A DNA stretch of 64,000 nucleotides, taken from Treponema maltophilum ATCC 51939. Lineage in GTDB: Bacteria; Spirochaetota; Spirochaetia; Treponematales; Treponemataceae. The notes below the pieces were generated by a model. The model saw only the letters and a list, made by a program, of their open reading frames with translations, made no database searches and had not been told where the DNA came from. Position numbers and translations under genes: made by a program. The stretch is from the NCBI RefSeq assembly GCF_000413055.1, contig NZ_KE332518.1, forward strand, positions 1,303,583 through 1,367,582. Reading direction: 5' to 3'. Shown in pieces: positions 17,171 to 26,188 of this stretch (within the stretch, counting starts at the first letter, position 1; each line of letters opens with the position of its first letter).

Positions 17171-18335
17171 AAATGCCGAATCCGTTCCGTTTTTTTTGCC
17201 TTCAATCGGGCAGGAAGAAGAACAGGCCGTTTTGCGCGTTATGCGTTCCGGCTGGCTTACGACCGGCAAAGAAACCCTCGCCTTTGAAAAAGAATTTGCC
17301 GACTATGTCGGCTGTACCTATGCTTTGGCGGTCAACAGCGCAACTTCGGGTCTCATGCTTGCAATGGCATCCTGCGGTATTCGCGAAGGAACGAAGATTC
17401 TTACCAGCCCCTACACCTTTGTATCCACGGCGACCTCGGCCCTGCATTTGGGCGGCGGTATCGTATACGCCGATATTGAAAAAAACGGCTACGGCATAGA
17501 TCCCGAACAAATAGAACAAAAGCTCAAAAAAGACCGCTCCATCCGCGCGATCGTGCCGATCCATATCGCCGGCAATTTGTGTAATATGAAAGAGATAAAA
17601 AAGCTTGCCGATTCCTACGGCGTAAAAATCATAGAAGATGCGGCGCACTCTTTTCCGTCGGAAACGGCCGAAGGCTATGCGGGCACCTTGGGCGATGCGG
17701 GCGTTTTTTCGTTTTATGCGACAAAAACGATTACAACCGGCGAAGGCGGAATGCTTTGCACAAACGATAAAAAAATAGCCGATACGGTACGCACTTTGCG
17801 CATGCACGGCATCGACCGCAACGTATGGGACCGCTACACGTCGAATAACGCGTCGTGGTTGTACGACGTCGTCGAATCGGGTTTTAAATGCAATATGCCC
17901 GACATTTTAGCCGCCATAGGGCGCGAACAGCTTAAAAAAGCCCGAACGCTCTTTGAAGAACGCAAAAAAATCGCAGCCCGCTATACAGCCGCTTTTAAAA
18001 ACTGCGATTTTTTGGAATGTCCGCCCGACGGCGAAGGCAATGCGTGGCACTTGTACTTGCTGCGCATACGGGCACAAAAACTGTCGATCAATCGGGACGA
18101 ATTCTGTCGCCTTTTGCAGCAAAAGGGAATCAACATTTCGGTACATTTTATTCCGCATTTTTATTTTACTTTTTTCAAAAAGCGCTACAGACTGAACGCC
18201 GCCAATTTTCCCCACGCGCAAAAACAATACGAATCGACGATAACTTTACCCCTGTGGCCCGGCATGAGTGAAGAAGCGGTCGACCGGGTAATAAAAACGG
18301 TTACGGAAATCGGTAAAAACAATTATGAAGTTTGA
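17157..18335 (+). CDS. DegT/DnrJ/EryC1/StrS-family sugar aminotransferase
   Basis: A 392-residue PLP-dependent aminotransferase. ATG 17157 is preferred because AAGGA lies 8 bases before it; the in-frame ATG 17148 touches that box. Landmarks are SGWLTTGKETLAFEKEFADYVG near the N-terminus, VNSATSGLMLAM for PLP phosphate binding, PYTFVSTATSALHLGG, IEDAAHSF, and the PLP-binding segment FSFYATKTITTGEGGML with the Schiff-base Lys in ATKT. The family transfers amino groups to 4-keto sugars (as PglE, PseC and ArnB do). Together with the upstream dehydratase it should yield a 4-amino-4,6-dideoxy sugar nucleotide. It overlaps the dehydratase gene by 14 bases and the next, unrelated, xanthine-dehydrogenase-like gene by 11 bases. 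Confidence 0.92.
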   Translation: MINSENAESVPFFLPSIGQEEEQAVLRVMRSGWLTTGKETLAFEKEFADYVGCTYALAVNSATSGLMLAMASCGIREGTKILTSPYTFVSTATSALHLGGGIVYADIEKNGYGIDPEQIEQKLKKDRSIRAIVPIHIAGNLCNMKEIKKLADSYGVKIIEDAAHSFPSETAEGYAGTLGDAGVFSFYATKTITTGEGGMLCTNDKKIADTVRTLRMHGIDRNVWDRYTSNNASWLYDVVESGFKCNMPDILAAIGREQLKKARTLFEERKKIAARYTAAFKNCDFLECPPDGEGNAWHLYLLRIRAQKLSINRDEFCRLLQQKGINISVHFIPHFYFTFFKKRYRLNAANFPHAQKQYESTITLPLWPGMSEEAVDRVIKTVTEIGKNNYEV

Positions 18336-20385
18336 CTCTGACAAATCGGTAAAAATATACGATTCGAATTCGTTTTACGGCGACAGGCCGGAAGACTTTT
18401 TTCTGAGCGCCGTTTTGGTAAGAAGTCCGGTTCCGGACGGAACAATACGTTCGATAGAGCACGCCTCCTTGCCCGAAGGCTACAGCCTGTTTACGGCAAA
18501 AGACATTCCCGGCGAAAACGCCGTGCACACATTCGAAGCGGAATTTCCCGTCTTTGCTTCCGAAAATATTTCGTACGAAGGAGAGCCCGTCGGAATTCTT
18601 GTCGGGCCCGATTACGGCGTTCTGTTACGCCTTTTGTCCGAGCTGAACATTACATACACGCGCGCCATTCCCGACGAAAAAGAAAAAGAAGTTTTGGCTT
18701 CCCGGAAATACGGATTCGGCAATTTTGAACGCGCGTGGAAAAACGCGAAACTAAAAGCGGATAAAACGTATTGCCTCAACCTGCAGCTTCCCTCCTGCGC
18801 GGAAACGGACGGCGCTTTTTGCCGCGTGCAGGGAAAAACGCTGAGCCTGTATACGCCGACGTGCTGGACAAGTCATCTGTATCGGAACATGTCGTCGGCT
18901 TTGAACCTCGACAAGTCACACATTCAGCTGTATAAAACGAACGTTCCCTTTTCGCATAAAAATTCGCCCTGGCACAATACCGCTTTAAGCGTTCAATGCG
19001 CCATCGCCGCTCTCCTTTCCAAGCAAAACGTTTTACTACGGCTTTCGCGCAGCGAACAGCTTTTGTATATCGAAAAGCCGCTTCCGGTAAAGATCCGGCA
19101 TAAAACGGCAATAGACAGCGAAGGCGTCATAACCGCCGCATCTATGCGCATTGAAATCGACGCGGGCGCCTTTAATCCGTTCATCGCGCCGCTTGTAGAC
19201 AGGCTCGCCGTTTCGTGTACGAATATGTACAAAATACAAAACCTCAGCGTCGAAGCCCTTGCCTACCGCTCGCACACGAGCGGCGGCTCCCCGTCATTGA
19301 GCTGGGCCGATTACCACGGATTTTACGCGATGGAATCGCAGATACAGGAATTGGCCCGCCTTGCGAATTTAAATTCGGTAGACGTGCGCTTACGCAATAT
19401 AAACGCCGGAAAAGATCTGCAAAAAGATTTTCCGCTCCGATTCGAAACGACACCTGCATGCAACGTTATAAACGACGTTGTGCAAAAAAGCGATTTTTAC
19501 CGCAAACACGCCGCCTATAAATTGAACACATATAAGGCCGAATCTTTATTTTCATCCGTGCCGGTACGCGGCATCGGTTTTGCATGCGCATACGAAGGAA
19601 GCGGTTTTTTGGGCACCGAAATCGATTCGTTAAAACAAAGTTTGGAAGTTTCAATGGAAAAGGACGGAAGCGCCGTTATCTACGCGAACGCGCCGTCGGC
19701 AACCGTTTCGAGCATTTGGAAAAACATAGCCGCCGAACTTTTATCGATTCCCGTAAAATCGGTTACAATCGACGCAAGCCCCCGGACTGAAGAAAGCGAA
19801 CTGCCGGAAACCATGGTTAGCAACATAAGCGTTATGACCCAGCTCGTAAAAAAATGCTGCGTCGCAATTCAAAAACTCCGTTTCCGCCAGCCCCTTCCGA
19901 TACGCGTAAAACGCAGTTTTGTGCCGGGCAAAAAAAACGTGTGGGACAACGAGTCTTTCGGCGGTACGCCCTTTTACACCGCTTCGTGGGCCGCCGCAGC
20001 CGCCGAAATCGAACTGAACCCGAAAACGTATACCTACGGCGTACGCACTGTTTGGATCAGCATAGACGGCGGAACCATCTTATACGACTCCAAAGCGGAG
20101 CACGTCGTCAACCGATGCGTTAAAGCCCTTTTTTCGTGTTCCGAAGAATTTCAAACCAATCCGGTACCTGCCGTCTTTGTAAACTTTGTACCGGGCGGAA
20201 CCGAACCGAAACAAATCGGCGAGCTGGTCTTCGACGTGCTGCCTGCGGCAATCTGCAGCGCCGTATCTCAAGCGCTGCAAAAACGGCTGACCGATTTTCC
20301 CATCAACCCGAATACGATATACGATGCCGTAAAAGAAACGGAAAAGGAGGAAGATCGTGCGCATACCGCTGAAAATCAATCATAA
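18325..20385 (+). CDS. Xanthine dehydrogenase-family molybdopterin-subunit homologue with degraded cofactor motifs
   Basis: A 686-residue relative of the large molybdopterin subunit of xanthine dehydrogenase/aldehyde oxidase. The overall order is kept: an N-terminal a/b-hammerhead-like part (EGEPVGILVGPDYGVLLRL), then the binding domains, ending in IGELVFDVLPAAICSAVSQAL, where the catalytic-Glu motif GxGE appears as IGE. The usual GGGFGGK molybdopterin motif is replaced by NVPFSHKNSP, and GQGxxT is replaced by NAPSAT. The protein is also shorter than the usual 750 or more residues. Either this group binds a modified cofactor or it has lost hydroxylase activity. It starts inside the aminotransferase gene and overlaps the iron-sulfur subunit gene by 29 bases. 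Confidence 0.8.
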   Translation: MKFDSDKSVKIYDSNSFYGDRPEDFFLSAVLVRSPVPDGTIRSIEHASLPEGYSLFTAKDIPGENAVHTFEAEFPVFASENISYEGEPVGILVGPDYGVLLRLLSELNITYTRAIPDEKEKEVLASRKYGFGNFERAWKNAKLKADKTYCLNLQLPSCAETDGAFCRVQGKTLSLYTPTCWTSHLYRNMSSALNLDKSHIQLYKTNVPFSHKNSPWHNTALSVQCAIAALLSKQNVLLRLSRSEQLLYIEKPLPVKIRHKTAIDSEGVITAASMRIEIDAGAFNPFIAPLVDRLAVSCTNMYKIQNLSVEALAYRSHTSGGSPSLSWADYHGFYAMESQIQELARLANLNSVDVRLRNINAGKDLQKDFPLRFETTPACNVINDVVQKSDFYRKHAAYKLNTYKAESLFSSVPVRGIGFACAYEGSGFLGTEIDSLKQSLEVSMEKDGSAVIYANAPSATVSSIWKNIAAELLSIPVKSVTIDASPRTEESELPETMVSNISVMTQLVKKCCVAIQKLRFRQPLPIRVKRSFVPGKKNVWDNESFGGTPFYTASWAAAAAEIELNPKTYTYGVRTVWISIDGGTILYDSKAEHVVNRCVKALFSCSEEFQTNPVPAVFVNFVPGGTEPKQIGELVFDVLPAAICSAVSQALQKRLTDFPINPNTIYDAVKETEKEEDRAHTAENQS

Positions 20386-20845
20386 ATCGGTGACGGTCGA
20401 CTGCGAACCGGACAGCACCCTCGCGTCGGTGCTGCGCGGTTTAAAGCTGTTTTCGGTAAAAGACGGCTGTACCGACGGCTTTTGCGGTTCAAGCACCGTC
20501 CTCCTCGATGACAAACCGGTTCCGTCCTGCCTCATTCCCGTTTCGGCCGTAAAAGACCGCAGCATCGTAACCCTCGAATATTTTATGCAAAGCGATTCGT
20601 ACGCCGACATCGCGCAAGCCTTCGAAAAAAACGGTATAAAACTGTGCGGCTTTTGCGATGCGGGAAGAATCTTTGCCGCAAAAGAAATCATCGAATTGAA
20701 TCAGCGCCCCGATAAAAAAATGATCACCGAACTTTTGCGGACTTTTTCGTGCCCCTGCACCGAAGACGAATCGCTGGTAAAGGGTATTATCGCCGCAGCC
20801 GACATACGCAGAAAAAGATTGGGGAACAGATATGGCCTACGTTAA
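20357..20845 (+). CDS. 2Fe-2S subunit of a xanthine dehydrogenase-like complex, one cluster ligand replaced
   Basis: A 162-residue iron-sulfur subunit. The N-terminal plant-ferredoxin-like domain has KDGCTDGFCGSSTVLLDD and later PSC. The usual pattern is CxxxxCGxC then C, so the third Cys is Ser here. The C-terminal helical domain keeps its second cluster motif: LCGFCDAGRIFAAKE and FSCPCTED, with the normal CRC appearing as CPC. In active enzymes the two clusters carry electrons from molybdenum to FAD. Loss of one ligand suggests an altered or absent first cluster, although Ser can occasionally ligate iron. The start is GTG with GGAGG six bases upstream. It overlaps both neighbours, 29 bases upstream and 14 downstream. 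Confidence 0.85.
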   Translation: MRIPLKINHKSVTVDCEPDSTLASVLRGLKLFSVKDGCTDGFCGSSTVLLDDKPVPSCLIPVSAVKDRSIVTLEYFMQSDSYADIAQAFEKNGIKLCGFCDAGRIFAAKEIIELNQRPDKKMITELLRTFSCPCTEDESLVKGIIAAADIRRKRLGNRYGLR

Positions 20846-21668
20846 AAGCGATACTTTTTTCGTTTCGAATCTGAATGAAGCGCTGCAGCAGCTTAAAAAC
20901 ATTCCGTCGCTGAGCGTTCTTGCCGGCTGTACCTCCTGTGAGCAGACGCTCGGCGGCACCAAAATAAAACTTCCGTCTTCGGTGCTTTTTATAAAGCACA
21001 TACCCGAACTGCAAACGATTGACCGCAAAGAACGCTTTATCGGCATCGGCTCCGCGGTCAGTTTAAACCGTATTTTGGAGTTGGGGCAAAAGTACATTCC
21101 GTCTTTTTTGTACGATGCCGTTCTCTCGATCGCATCCTACAATATCCGGAATTTGGCGACAATCGGCGGCAACATCTGCGGAATAAAGCATAACATGACT
21201 TTGTACGCGCCGCTTTTGGCGCTCGACGCCCTGCTCGAATTTAAAAGCGCCGCCGAAACGCTGCAAATTCCCGTATCCAAATTCGAAAGCGTGCCCCAAG
21301 GTTTTTTGCTTTCGAAAATTCTCATACCGGTTCAGGATTGGTCGGCGGCGCGCTTTCACCGTTTGGGGCCCGCACACACGATAAATTCGCATTCGGTGTC
21401 TTTTACCTTTTTGGCGGATACGGCAAAAGGAATTTTAGGCGATATGCGATCGGCGTTTTGCGGTCCCGTATCGATCCGCAGCCGCGAGTTGGAAAACTCC
21501 ATCATCGGCTCACGCCTGCCTTTAAACGAGCACGACATCGAAACCGTGCTTCAAGCCGCCGAACGTTTGTACGACGAAGAAGCGGCAAAACAGGGAAAAC
21601 AGTGCCCGCCGATTTTAAAAGATCAATATACCAATCTCTTGCACTATTCGCTTAAAATGCTTATGTAA
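20832..21668 (+). CDS. FAD-binding subunit of a xanthine dehydrogenase-like complex
   Basis: A 278-residue FAD-binding subunit of the CO dehydrogenase/xanthine dehydrogenase medium-chain type. The second FAD loop is intact (NIRNLATIGGNICG near residue 110). The first loop, usually AGGTDL, reads LAGCTSCEQ. The C-terminal part has HTINSHSVSFTFLAD and AFCGPVSIRSRELE. The three subunits lie in the order molybdopterin, iron-sulfur, FAD, with coding overlaps throughout. No molybdenum-cofactor genes or purine-pathway genes are adjacent, so the substrate is unknown. This is the last gene of the operon that begins with the NusG paralogue; queA converges on it 17 bases away. Confidence 0.85.
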   Translation: MAYVKSDTFFVSNLNEALQQLKNIPSLSVLAGCTSCEQTLGGTKIKLPSSVLFIKHIPELQTIDRKERFIGIGSAVSLNRILELGQKYIPSFLYDAVLSIASYNIRNLATIGGNICGIKHNMTLYAPLLALDALLEFKSAAETLQIPVSKFESVPQGFLLSKILIPVQDWSAARFHRLGPAHTINSHSVSFTFLADTAKGILGDMRSAFCGPVSIRSRELENSIIGSRLPLNEHDIETVLQAAERLYDEEAAKQGKQCPPILKDQYTNLLHYSLKMLM

Positions 21669-21685
21669 TTTCGGACAAAGGATTT

Positions 21686-22783
21686 TCAGCGGATGTACAT
21701 GGCGTCTCCGTAGGAAAAAAAACGGTAGCGTTTTTCGACCGCCTGCGCATAAGCGTTCAATATGCGTTCTTTTCCGGCAAAGGCGCTTACAAGCATTAAA
21801 AGCGTCGATTCGGGCGTATGAAAATTCGTTATAAGGCGGTCGACAACGTTAAAGGTGCAGCCCGGATACAAAAAAATATGCGTGGAGCCGCTCCCGCTTT
21901 TGAGCAGGCCGTCTTTCCATGCCGATTCAAGCGTGCGCACGGACGTCGTTCCGACCGCAATCACCGGTCTTCCCTCTTTTTTTGCGGAATTGACCGCCGC
22001 TGCGGTTTGTTCGGAGACGGTGTAATTTTCACCGTGCATGGCGTGGTCTTCGATGCGTTCGGTACGCACGGGCAAAAAGGTTCCCAAGCCGACGTGGAGC
22101 GTCAAGCTGCACATGTGCACGCCCTTTTCCTTTAAGCGCTGCAAAATCTTTTCGGTAAAATGAAGGCCGGCGGTCGGGCACGCGATGGAACCGGAAACCG
22201 CCGCATACACATTTTGATAGCGCTCGGCGTCTTCGCTCGTGTCGGCTCTTTTTATATACGGCGGCAAGGGCATATGACCGTTGCGTTCGAACCACGCTTC
22301 GTCCAATTCGGGCCGCGAAAACTCAAGAACGCGGAATTCCGTTCCTTCGTCTTCGGCGCTTTCGACGATGATGCCGATTGTGCCGTCGGAAAAGCGGTAG
22401 CGGTTCCCCGTGCGCTGTTTTTTTGCATTTTTTACCATAGCGCGCCACAGTTCTTTCGGTTCGTCGTTGAGACGGTATTTTGACGGTTCCGCATGTGTTT
22501 GTACGGAACGGCCGCCTATTTTTTCGATCAATAAAAATTCAACCGGCTTTACCGAAAGCGAATCGATTTTTCGGGCAAAGCAACGCGACGGGCGCACCTT
22601 CGAATTGTTAAATACCATAAGGCTGCCTTCTTCGATTAAATCGGGCAAATCTTCAATCATATAATCGGCCGTTTTTCCGTCGGCTTTGTTCAAAACCATA
22701 AGCCGGTCTTCGCCGCGCACTGCCGACGGGTGCTGGGCAATCAGCTGTTCGGGAAGGTCAAAATAAAAGTCTTTCGTCAGCAT
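21686..22783 (-). CDS. queA: S-adenosylmethionine:tRNA ribosyltransferase-isomerase
   Basis: A 365-residue QueA, which transfers and isomerises the ribosyl part of SAM onto 7-aminomethyl-7-deazaguanine at tRNA position 34, the penultimate step of queuosine synthesis. Family motifs are [14 protein letters not shown] at the start, [54 protein letters not shown] and [12 protein letters not shown]. The length is typical. The start codon lies inside the 3' end of ruvB (26-base overlap), so it is translated as the last gene of the ruvA-ruvB-queA unit. The partner enzyme Tgt is encoded elsewhere in the window (49116-50246). Confidence 0.97.
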   Translation of the reverse strand: MLTKDFYFDLPEQLIAQHPSAVRGEDRLMVLNKADGKTADYMIEDLPDLIEEGSLMVFNNSKVRPSRCFARKIDSLSVKPVEFLLIEKIGGRSVQTHAEPSKYRLNDEPKELWRAMVKNAKKQRTGNRYRFSDGTIGIIVESAEDEGTEFRVLEFSRPELDEAWFERNGHMPLPPYIKRADTSEDAERYQNVYAAVSGSIACPTAGLHFTEKILQRLKEKGVHMCSLTLHVGLGTFLPVRTERIEDHAMHGENYTVSEQTAAAVNSAKKEGRPVIAVGTTSVRTLESAWKDGLLKSGSGSTHIFLYPGCTFNVVDRLITNFHTPESTLLMLVSAFAGKERILNAYAQAVEKRYRFFSYGDAMYIR

Positions 22784-23780
22784 GAGAAGGGTGTCCTTGA
22801 AGCCCTAAATGAGCGTATGCTTTGTCGGTAACGGTACGCCCGCGCGGCGTGCGCTGCAGCAATCCCGATTGTATCAAATACGGCTCGTAATAATCTTCCA
22901 GCGTGTCTACCGATTCGCCGATTGAAATCGCAAGGGTTTCCGCGCCGACCGGCCCTCCGCCGAAGTTTTCTATAATCGAGCGCAAAATAGCGCGGTCGTA
23001 ATGTTCCAAGCCTAAAGCGTCTATTTCGAGTTTGTCCAAACCGGCTGCGGCGACGGCCTTCGTAACGCGGCCGTTTCCCAAAATCTGCGCAAAATCCCTC
23101 ATACGGCGCAAAATACGGTTTGCAACGCGGGGCGTTCCGCGCGAGCAGTCGGCAATAAGGGAGGCGGCGTCCTCGTCGATTCCTATGTGTAAAATCTCGG
23201 CCGAGCGTTTGATAATGGCGGCAAGTTCGCTCCGTTCGTAAAAGCCGAAGCGCTGGACGATTCCGAAACGGCTTATAAGCGGACTTGAAACCATGCCTGC
23301 CTTTGTCGTCGCTCCGACGAGGGTAAAAGACGGAATGGGAATGCGCACCGTCCGGGCGGCCGCCCCCTGCCCTATGACCCAGTCGAGTTCGTAATCCTCC
23401 ATGGCGATGTACAGCATTTCTTCTATGGCGGGTTTAAGCCGATGGATTTCGTCGATAAAAAAAACCGTGCGTTCGGTTATCGTGGATAAAATACCCGCAA
23501 GGTCTTTAGGCTTGTCGAGGGCGGGTGCGCTGGTTACTTTAAAGTCGGCGCCCAACTCCCGCGCGGTAATTTGCGCAAGAGTCGTTTTCCCCAAACCGGG
23601 CGGCCCGATTAAAAACAAATGGTCCAAGCTTTCCGAGCGTTCGCGCGCCGCTTTTATAAAAACGCTTAAATTGTCTTTTATTTTCGTTTGGCCTAAAAAA
23701 TCGCTTAAGAATTTCGGGCGCAAACTCAAGTCCTGATCTTCTTCCATCGGGACGGCCGCCCGCAAAATATCTTCAGCCAT
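22758..23780 (-). CDS. ruvB: Holliday junction branch-migration helicase RuvB
   Basis: A 340-residue RuvB, the AAA+ ring motor that with RuvA drives branch migration of Holliday junctions. The start chosen is ATG 23780 ([11 protein letters not shown]) with GGAG five bases upstream; an in-frame codon at 23798 lies in ruvA. Walker A is [13 protein letters not shown], Walker B is [10 protein letters not shown], sensor 1 is LVGATTKAG, and the arginine-finger region is [14 protein letters not shown]. The C-terminal winged helix carries [19 protein letters not shown]. The gap to ruvA is only 10 bases. Confidence 0.98.
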   Translation of the reverse strand: MAEDILRAAVPMEEDQDLSLRPKFLSDFLGQTKIKDNLSVFIKAARERSESLDHLFLIGPPGLGKTTLAQITARELGADFKVTSAPALDKPKDLAGILSTITERTVFFIDEIHRLKPAIEEMLYIAMEDYELDWVIGQGAAARTVRIPIPSFTLVGATTKAGMVSSPLISRFGIVQRFGFYERSELAAIIKRSAEILHIGIDEDAASLIADCSRGTPRVANRILRRMRDFAQILGNGRVTKAVAAAGLDKLEIDALGLEHYDRAILRSIIENFGGGPVGAETLAISIGESVDTLEDYYEPYLIQSGLLQRTPRGRTVTDKAYAHLGLQGHPSHADERLLF

Positions 23781-23790
23781 AATTTCTCCG

Positions 23791-24417
23791 TTATGCAAGT
23801 TCTACAATCGCGCGGCGGAACAAAAGCTCTTCGCGAGCGGCTTTGTTTTTTGCGGCAAAATCGGCATCGGAAGAAAAAGACTCGAGCAGTTTTTCGACCG
23901 TCCGCTCGCACTCGGCTTTTTCGTAGCCCATATTGACCAGCGCCGAAATAACATCCGCCCAGGGCGAATATGCGGCATCACGCACGCGGCTTTTCGTATC
24001 GGCGGAGCTTTCTTCAAGATTAAGTTTACCTTTTAAAGTGAGCATCATCTTTTGCGCCGTTTTTTTGCCCACGCCGGGAATTTTTTCGAGCCGGGCCATG
24101 TCTTCGGAATCCAATACCGCCGCAAGTTCCGATGCGCTTATCGACGACAAAATGCGCACGGCGGCCTTTGCGCCGACGCCTTCAACCTTCATTAAATCGA
24201 GAAAAACCGCGCGTTCGTTCACCGTCGCAAAACCGAACAGTTTCATCGAATCTTCGCGATGGTACAGCCACGTATATACTTTAGCCTCTTCGCCCGCAGG
24301 AGGCAGCGCATCGAGCGTCGTCAGCGGAACGGTTAATTCCCACTCCAAACCGTGATTTTGTATGCAAAGCGTTTGCGAAAACTTATAAGTGATAATGCCG
24401 GTTATGCTGTTAAACAT
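23791..24417 (-). CDS. ruvA: Holliday junction DNA-binding protein RuvA
   Basis: A 208-residue RuvA, which binds four-way junctions as a tetramer and recruits RuvB. The N-terminal OB fold starts [13 protein letters not shown]. The helix-hairpin-helix motifs are [13 protein letters not shown] and [14 protein letters not shown]. The C-terminal RuvB-binding helices include [16 protein letters not shown]. The ATG is 6 bases from a TATAGT -10 box and lacks a ribosome binding site, so ruvA has its own leaderless promoter in the 64-base gap after the DNA methylase gene. Confidence 0.97.
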   Translation of the reverse strand: MFNSITGIITYKFSQTLCIQNHGLEWELTVPLTTLDALPPAGEEAKVYTWLYHREDSMKLFGFATVNERAVFLDLMKVEGVGAKAAVRILSSISASELAAVLDSEDMARLEKIPGVGKKTAQKMMLTLKGKLNLEESSADTKSRVRDAAYSPWADVISALVNMGYEKAECERTVEKLLESFSSDADFAAKNKAAREELLFRRAIVELA

Positions 24418-24423
24418 TGTATT

Positions 24424-24452
24424 ACTATAATCTTATTCGGTCAAAAAAACAA
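24424..24452 (-). promoter_or_regulatory. ruvA promoter (predicted leaderless)
   Basis: On the minus strand TTGTTT (24447-24452), 17 bases and TATAGT (24424-24429), then 6 bases to the ATG. An alternative reading, TTGACC-17-TACAAT, would place the -10 box on the start codon and is less likely. Confidence 0.55.
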
Positions 24453-24481
24453 GAGAGGCTCAAAATCGAACGGGATTGAGT

Positions 24482-25594
24482 TTATTTTTCGAGCAAAAAA
24501 AGATATTCGGTTACGTGCGCGTTTCTGTTTTTAAGATTTCTGCTCGCGCGGAAGGCATTGTAAGGCGATTCAAACACATTCAGCTTCCCCATGCTGCCCA
24601 TCATGCACGTCAGTTCGTCTTTTGTCGTAAACCCTTCGGAATTGAACGACAGCAAAACGTATTTTGCGCGCACGTTTTCGATAAGTTCGCCAAGCGCCTT
24701 TTGCGCCCCCTTTGCCGTGTTGTACGCCGAGCGGTTCCAATCCGACGGGATTCCCGACACCGAACTCGGATTATGCGGCCGTTTATTTTCGGCAATCACA
24801 TTCAGCATAAAATAGTTGGAACCGTACGGATGTTGATTGTAGGGCGGATCAAGATAGGCAAGATCGACTTCCGCAGTTGAAAGAACAAGCTCGTTCGCAT
24901 CGCGCCGGTATATGTCGACTTGGCAGTCGTATGTACTGAATACGGGGAATTCAAGGTCGATGTCGCCGGTAATGCGGCTCAGCGCATCGCGGTTTTTACC
25001 GCCGAATTCTCCGATGCCGGTTTCGCGATTTTTGTAAAAACCCTTAAAGACGCCGCCCGTATTCGCATGAACGGATGCCGCAGCCAAAAGCGGCGCAATA
25101 AAAAAAACGCGCAAGCGTTCGGGATACGAATCGATAAAAGAACGCGCGGTGTCTATGTAAGCGGCGTTGCGCTTTGTATAAAAAACCCGCTCGCCCTTTT
25201 TTATATTTGAATCATCTTCGGGCGCATACAATTCGCTTATAACGCCGCGTTTCCATTCTCCGGTAAATTCGCATTCGTCAAGCTTTTCTTTTAAATCGCA
25301 AAAAAAACCGCGCAGCTGAACCATGTCGCGCTCGCTGCTGTTTGAAAGATAGCAGGTGTTTATAAGATAACTGTACAGTTCCAAATCGTTCGCGGCTAAA
25401 TACGAGGCGCTTTGCTTTAAATAGCGCGACACGATTCCCGAACCGGAAAAAACGTCAAAAATTCTCAATTTTTCTTTATTAAGTTTTTTTTTGACGGAAT
25501 CGACCGCCTCGCCTATAAAGTTTAAAAGCCGACGCTTGTTTCCCAAATACGTAATCAACTGATCGGAAAGATATTCGGCATTTTCATTTTGCAT
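24482..25594 (-). CDS. D12-class adenine-N6 DNA methyltransferase (orphan)
   Basis: A 370-residue MethyltransfD12-type enzyme. The SAM-binding motif I is FDVFSGSGIVSRYL near residue 47, with LGNKRRLLNFI before it as in Dam-like enzymes. The catalytic motif IV is LAYLDPPYNQHPYGSNYF near residue 247 (DPPY). The target methylation is N6-adenine; the recognition sequence cannot be read from the protein. No restriction endonuclease or specificity subunit is adjacent, so it looks like an orphan methylase or a remnant of a type II system. It sits between ruvC (30-base gap) and ruvA (64-base gap), splitting an otherwise recombination-only gene group. ruvA carries its own promoter on the far side. Confidence 0.9.
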   Translation of the reverse strand: MQNENAEYLSDQLITYLGNKRRLLNFIGEAVDSVKKKLNKEKLRIFDVFSGSGIVSRYLKQSASYLAANDLELYSYLINTCYLSNSSERDMVQLRGFFCDLKEKLDECEFTGEWKRGVISELYAPEDDSNIKKGERVFYTKRNAAYIDTARSFIDSYPERLRVFFIAPLLAAASVHANTGGVFKGFYKNRETGIGEFGGKNRDALSRITGDIDLEFPVFSTYDCQVDIYRRDANELVLSTAEVDLAYLDPPYNQHPYGSNYFMLNVIAENKRPHNPSSVSGIPSDWNRSAYNTAKGAQKALGELIENVRAKYVLLSFNSEGFTTKDELTCMMGSMGKLNVFESPYNAFRASRNLKNRNAHVTEYLFLLEK

Positions 25595-25624
25595 GTTTAC
25601 ATCCGTTATGCATAGATCGATAAT

Positions 25625-26188
25625 TCAGAGCGCACTGTGAATATGCGTGATCGCGGCGGCAAGAGCGTCGGCGGCATGATCGGGCTGCGGAATTTCGGAC
25701 AATCCGAGCAAAAGCTTTACGTATTGCTGAACAAGGCTTTTGTCCGCTTTTGCCGTTCCGGAAACGGATTTTTTTATGCAGTTAGGCGAGTATTCAAAAA
25801 GAGGAACATCATTTCGGGTAAGGCATAGCGTTACGGCGCCGCGTGCTTCGGCAACGAAGAGGGCGCTCGTGACGTTTTTTGCAAAGTACAAAGTTTCCAT
25901 GCCGGCTTCATCGGGGGAGTATGTATCCAAAATACTTTGGAGCGCATCGTAAATCAGCAAAAGGCGCTCTCCCCTCTTTTTATCTTTCACAGTCTCTATA
26001 ACTCCCCATCCGGCGCAACGGTAGCGCGAATCGGCATAATCGACGACTGCCCAACCGGTAGAAGCAAGGCCGGGGTCTATGCCCAATATGCGCTTAAACG
26101 CCGTCGCTTTTGAAAAGGGAGTACGGCCGGAAACGCCTTTTTCGGTTCCCGGCATCGAAGAAAAAGGCAAACCTCTATTCTTCTTCAA
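25625..26188 (-). CDS. ruvC: Crossover junction endonuclease RuvC
   Basis: RuvC, the nuclease that resolves Holliday junctions. The RNase H-like fold is clear: [18 protein letters not shown] (first catalytic Asp), [17 protein letters not shown] (second acidic residue Glu), [19 protein letters not shown], and [16 protein letters not shown] with the final catalytic Asp pair. The start is uncertain: the longest form begins with TTG at 26188 (187 residues) and overlaps yebC by 14 bases, while ATG 26155 gives 176 residues. Neither has a good ribosome binding site, and the first 30 residues are not conserved in the family. It is co-transcribed with yebC. Confidence 0.95.
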   Translation of the reverse strand: MKKNRGLPFSSMPGTEKGVSGRTPFSKATAFKRILGIDPGLASTGWAVVDYADSRYRCAGWGVIETVKDKKRGERLLLIYDALQSILDTYSPDEAGMETLYFAKNVTSALFVAEARGAVTLCLTRNDVPLFEYSPNCIKKSVSGTAKADKSLVQQYVKLLLGLSEIPQPDHAADALAAAITHIHSAL

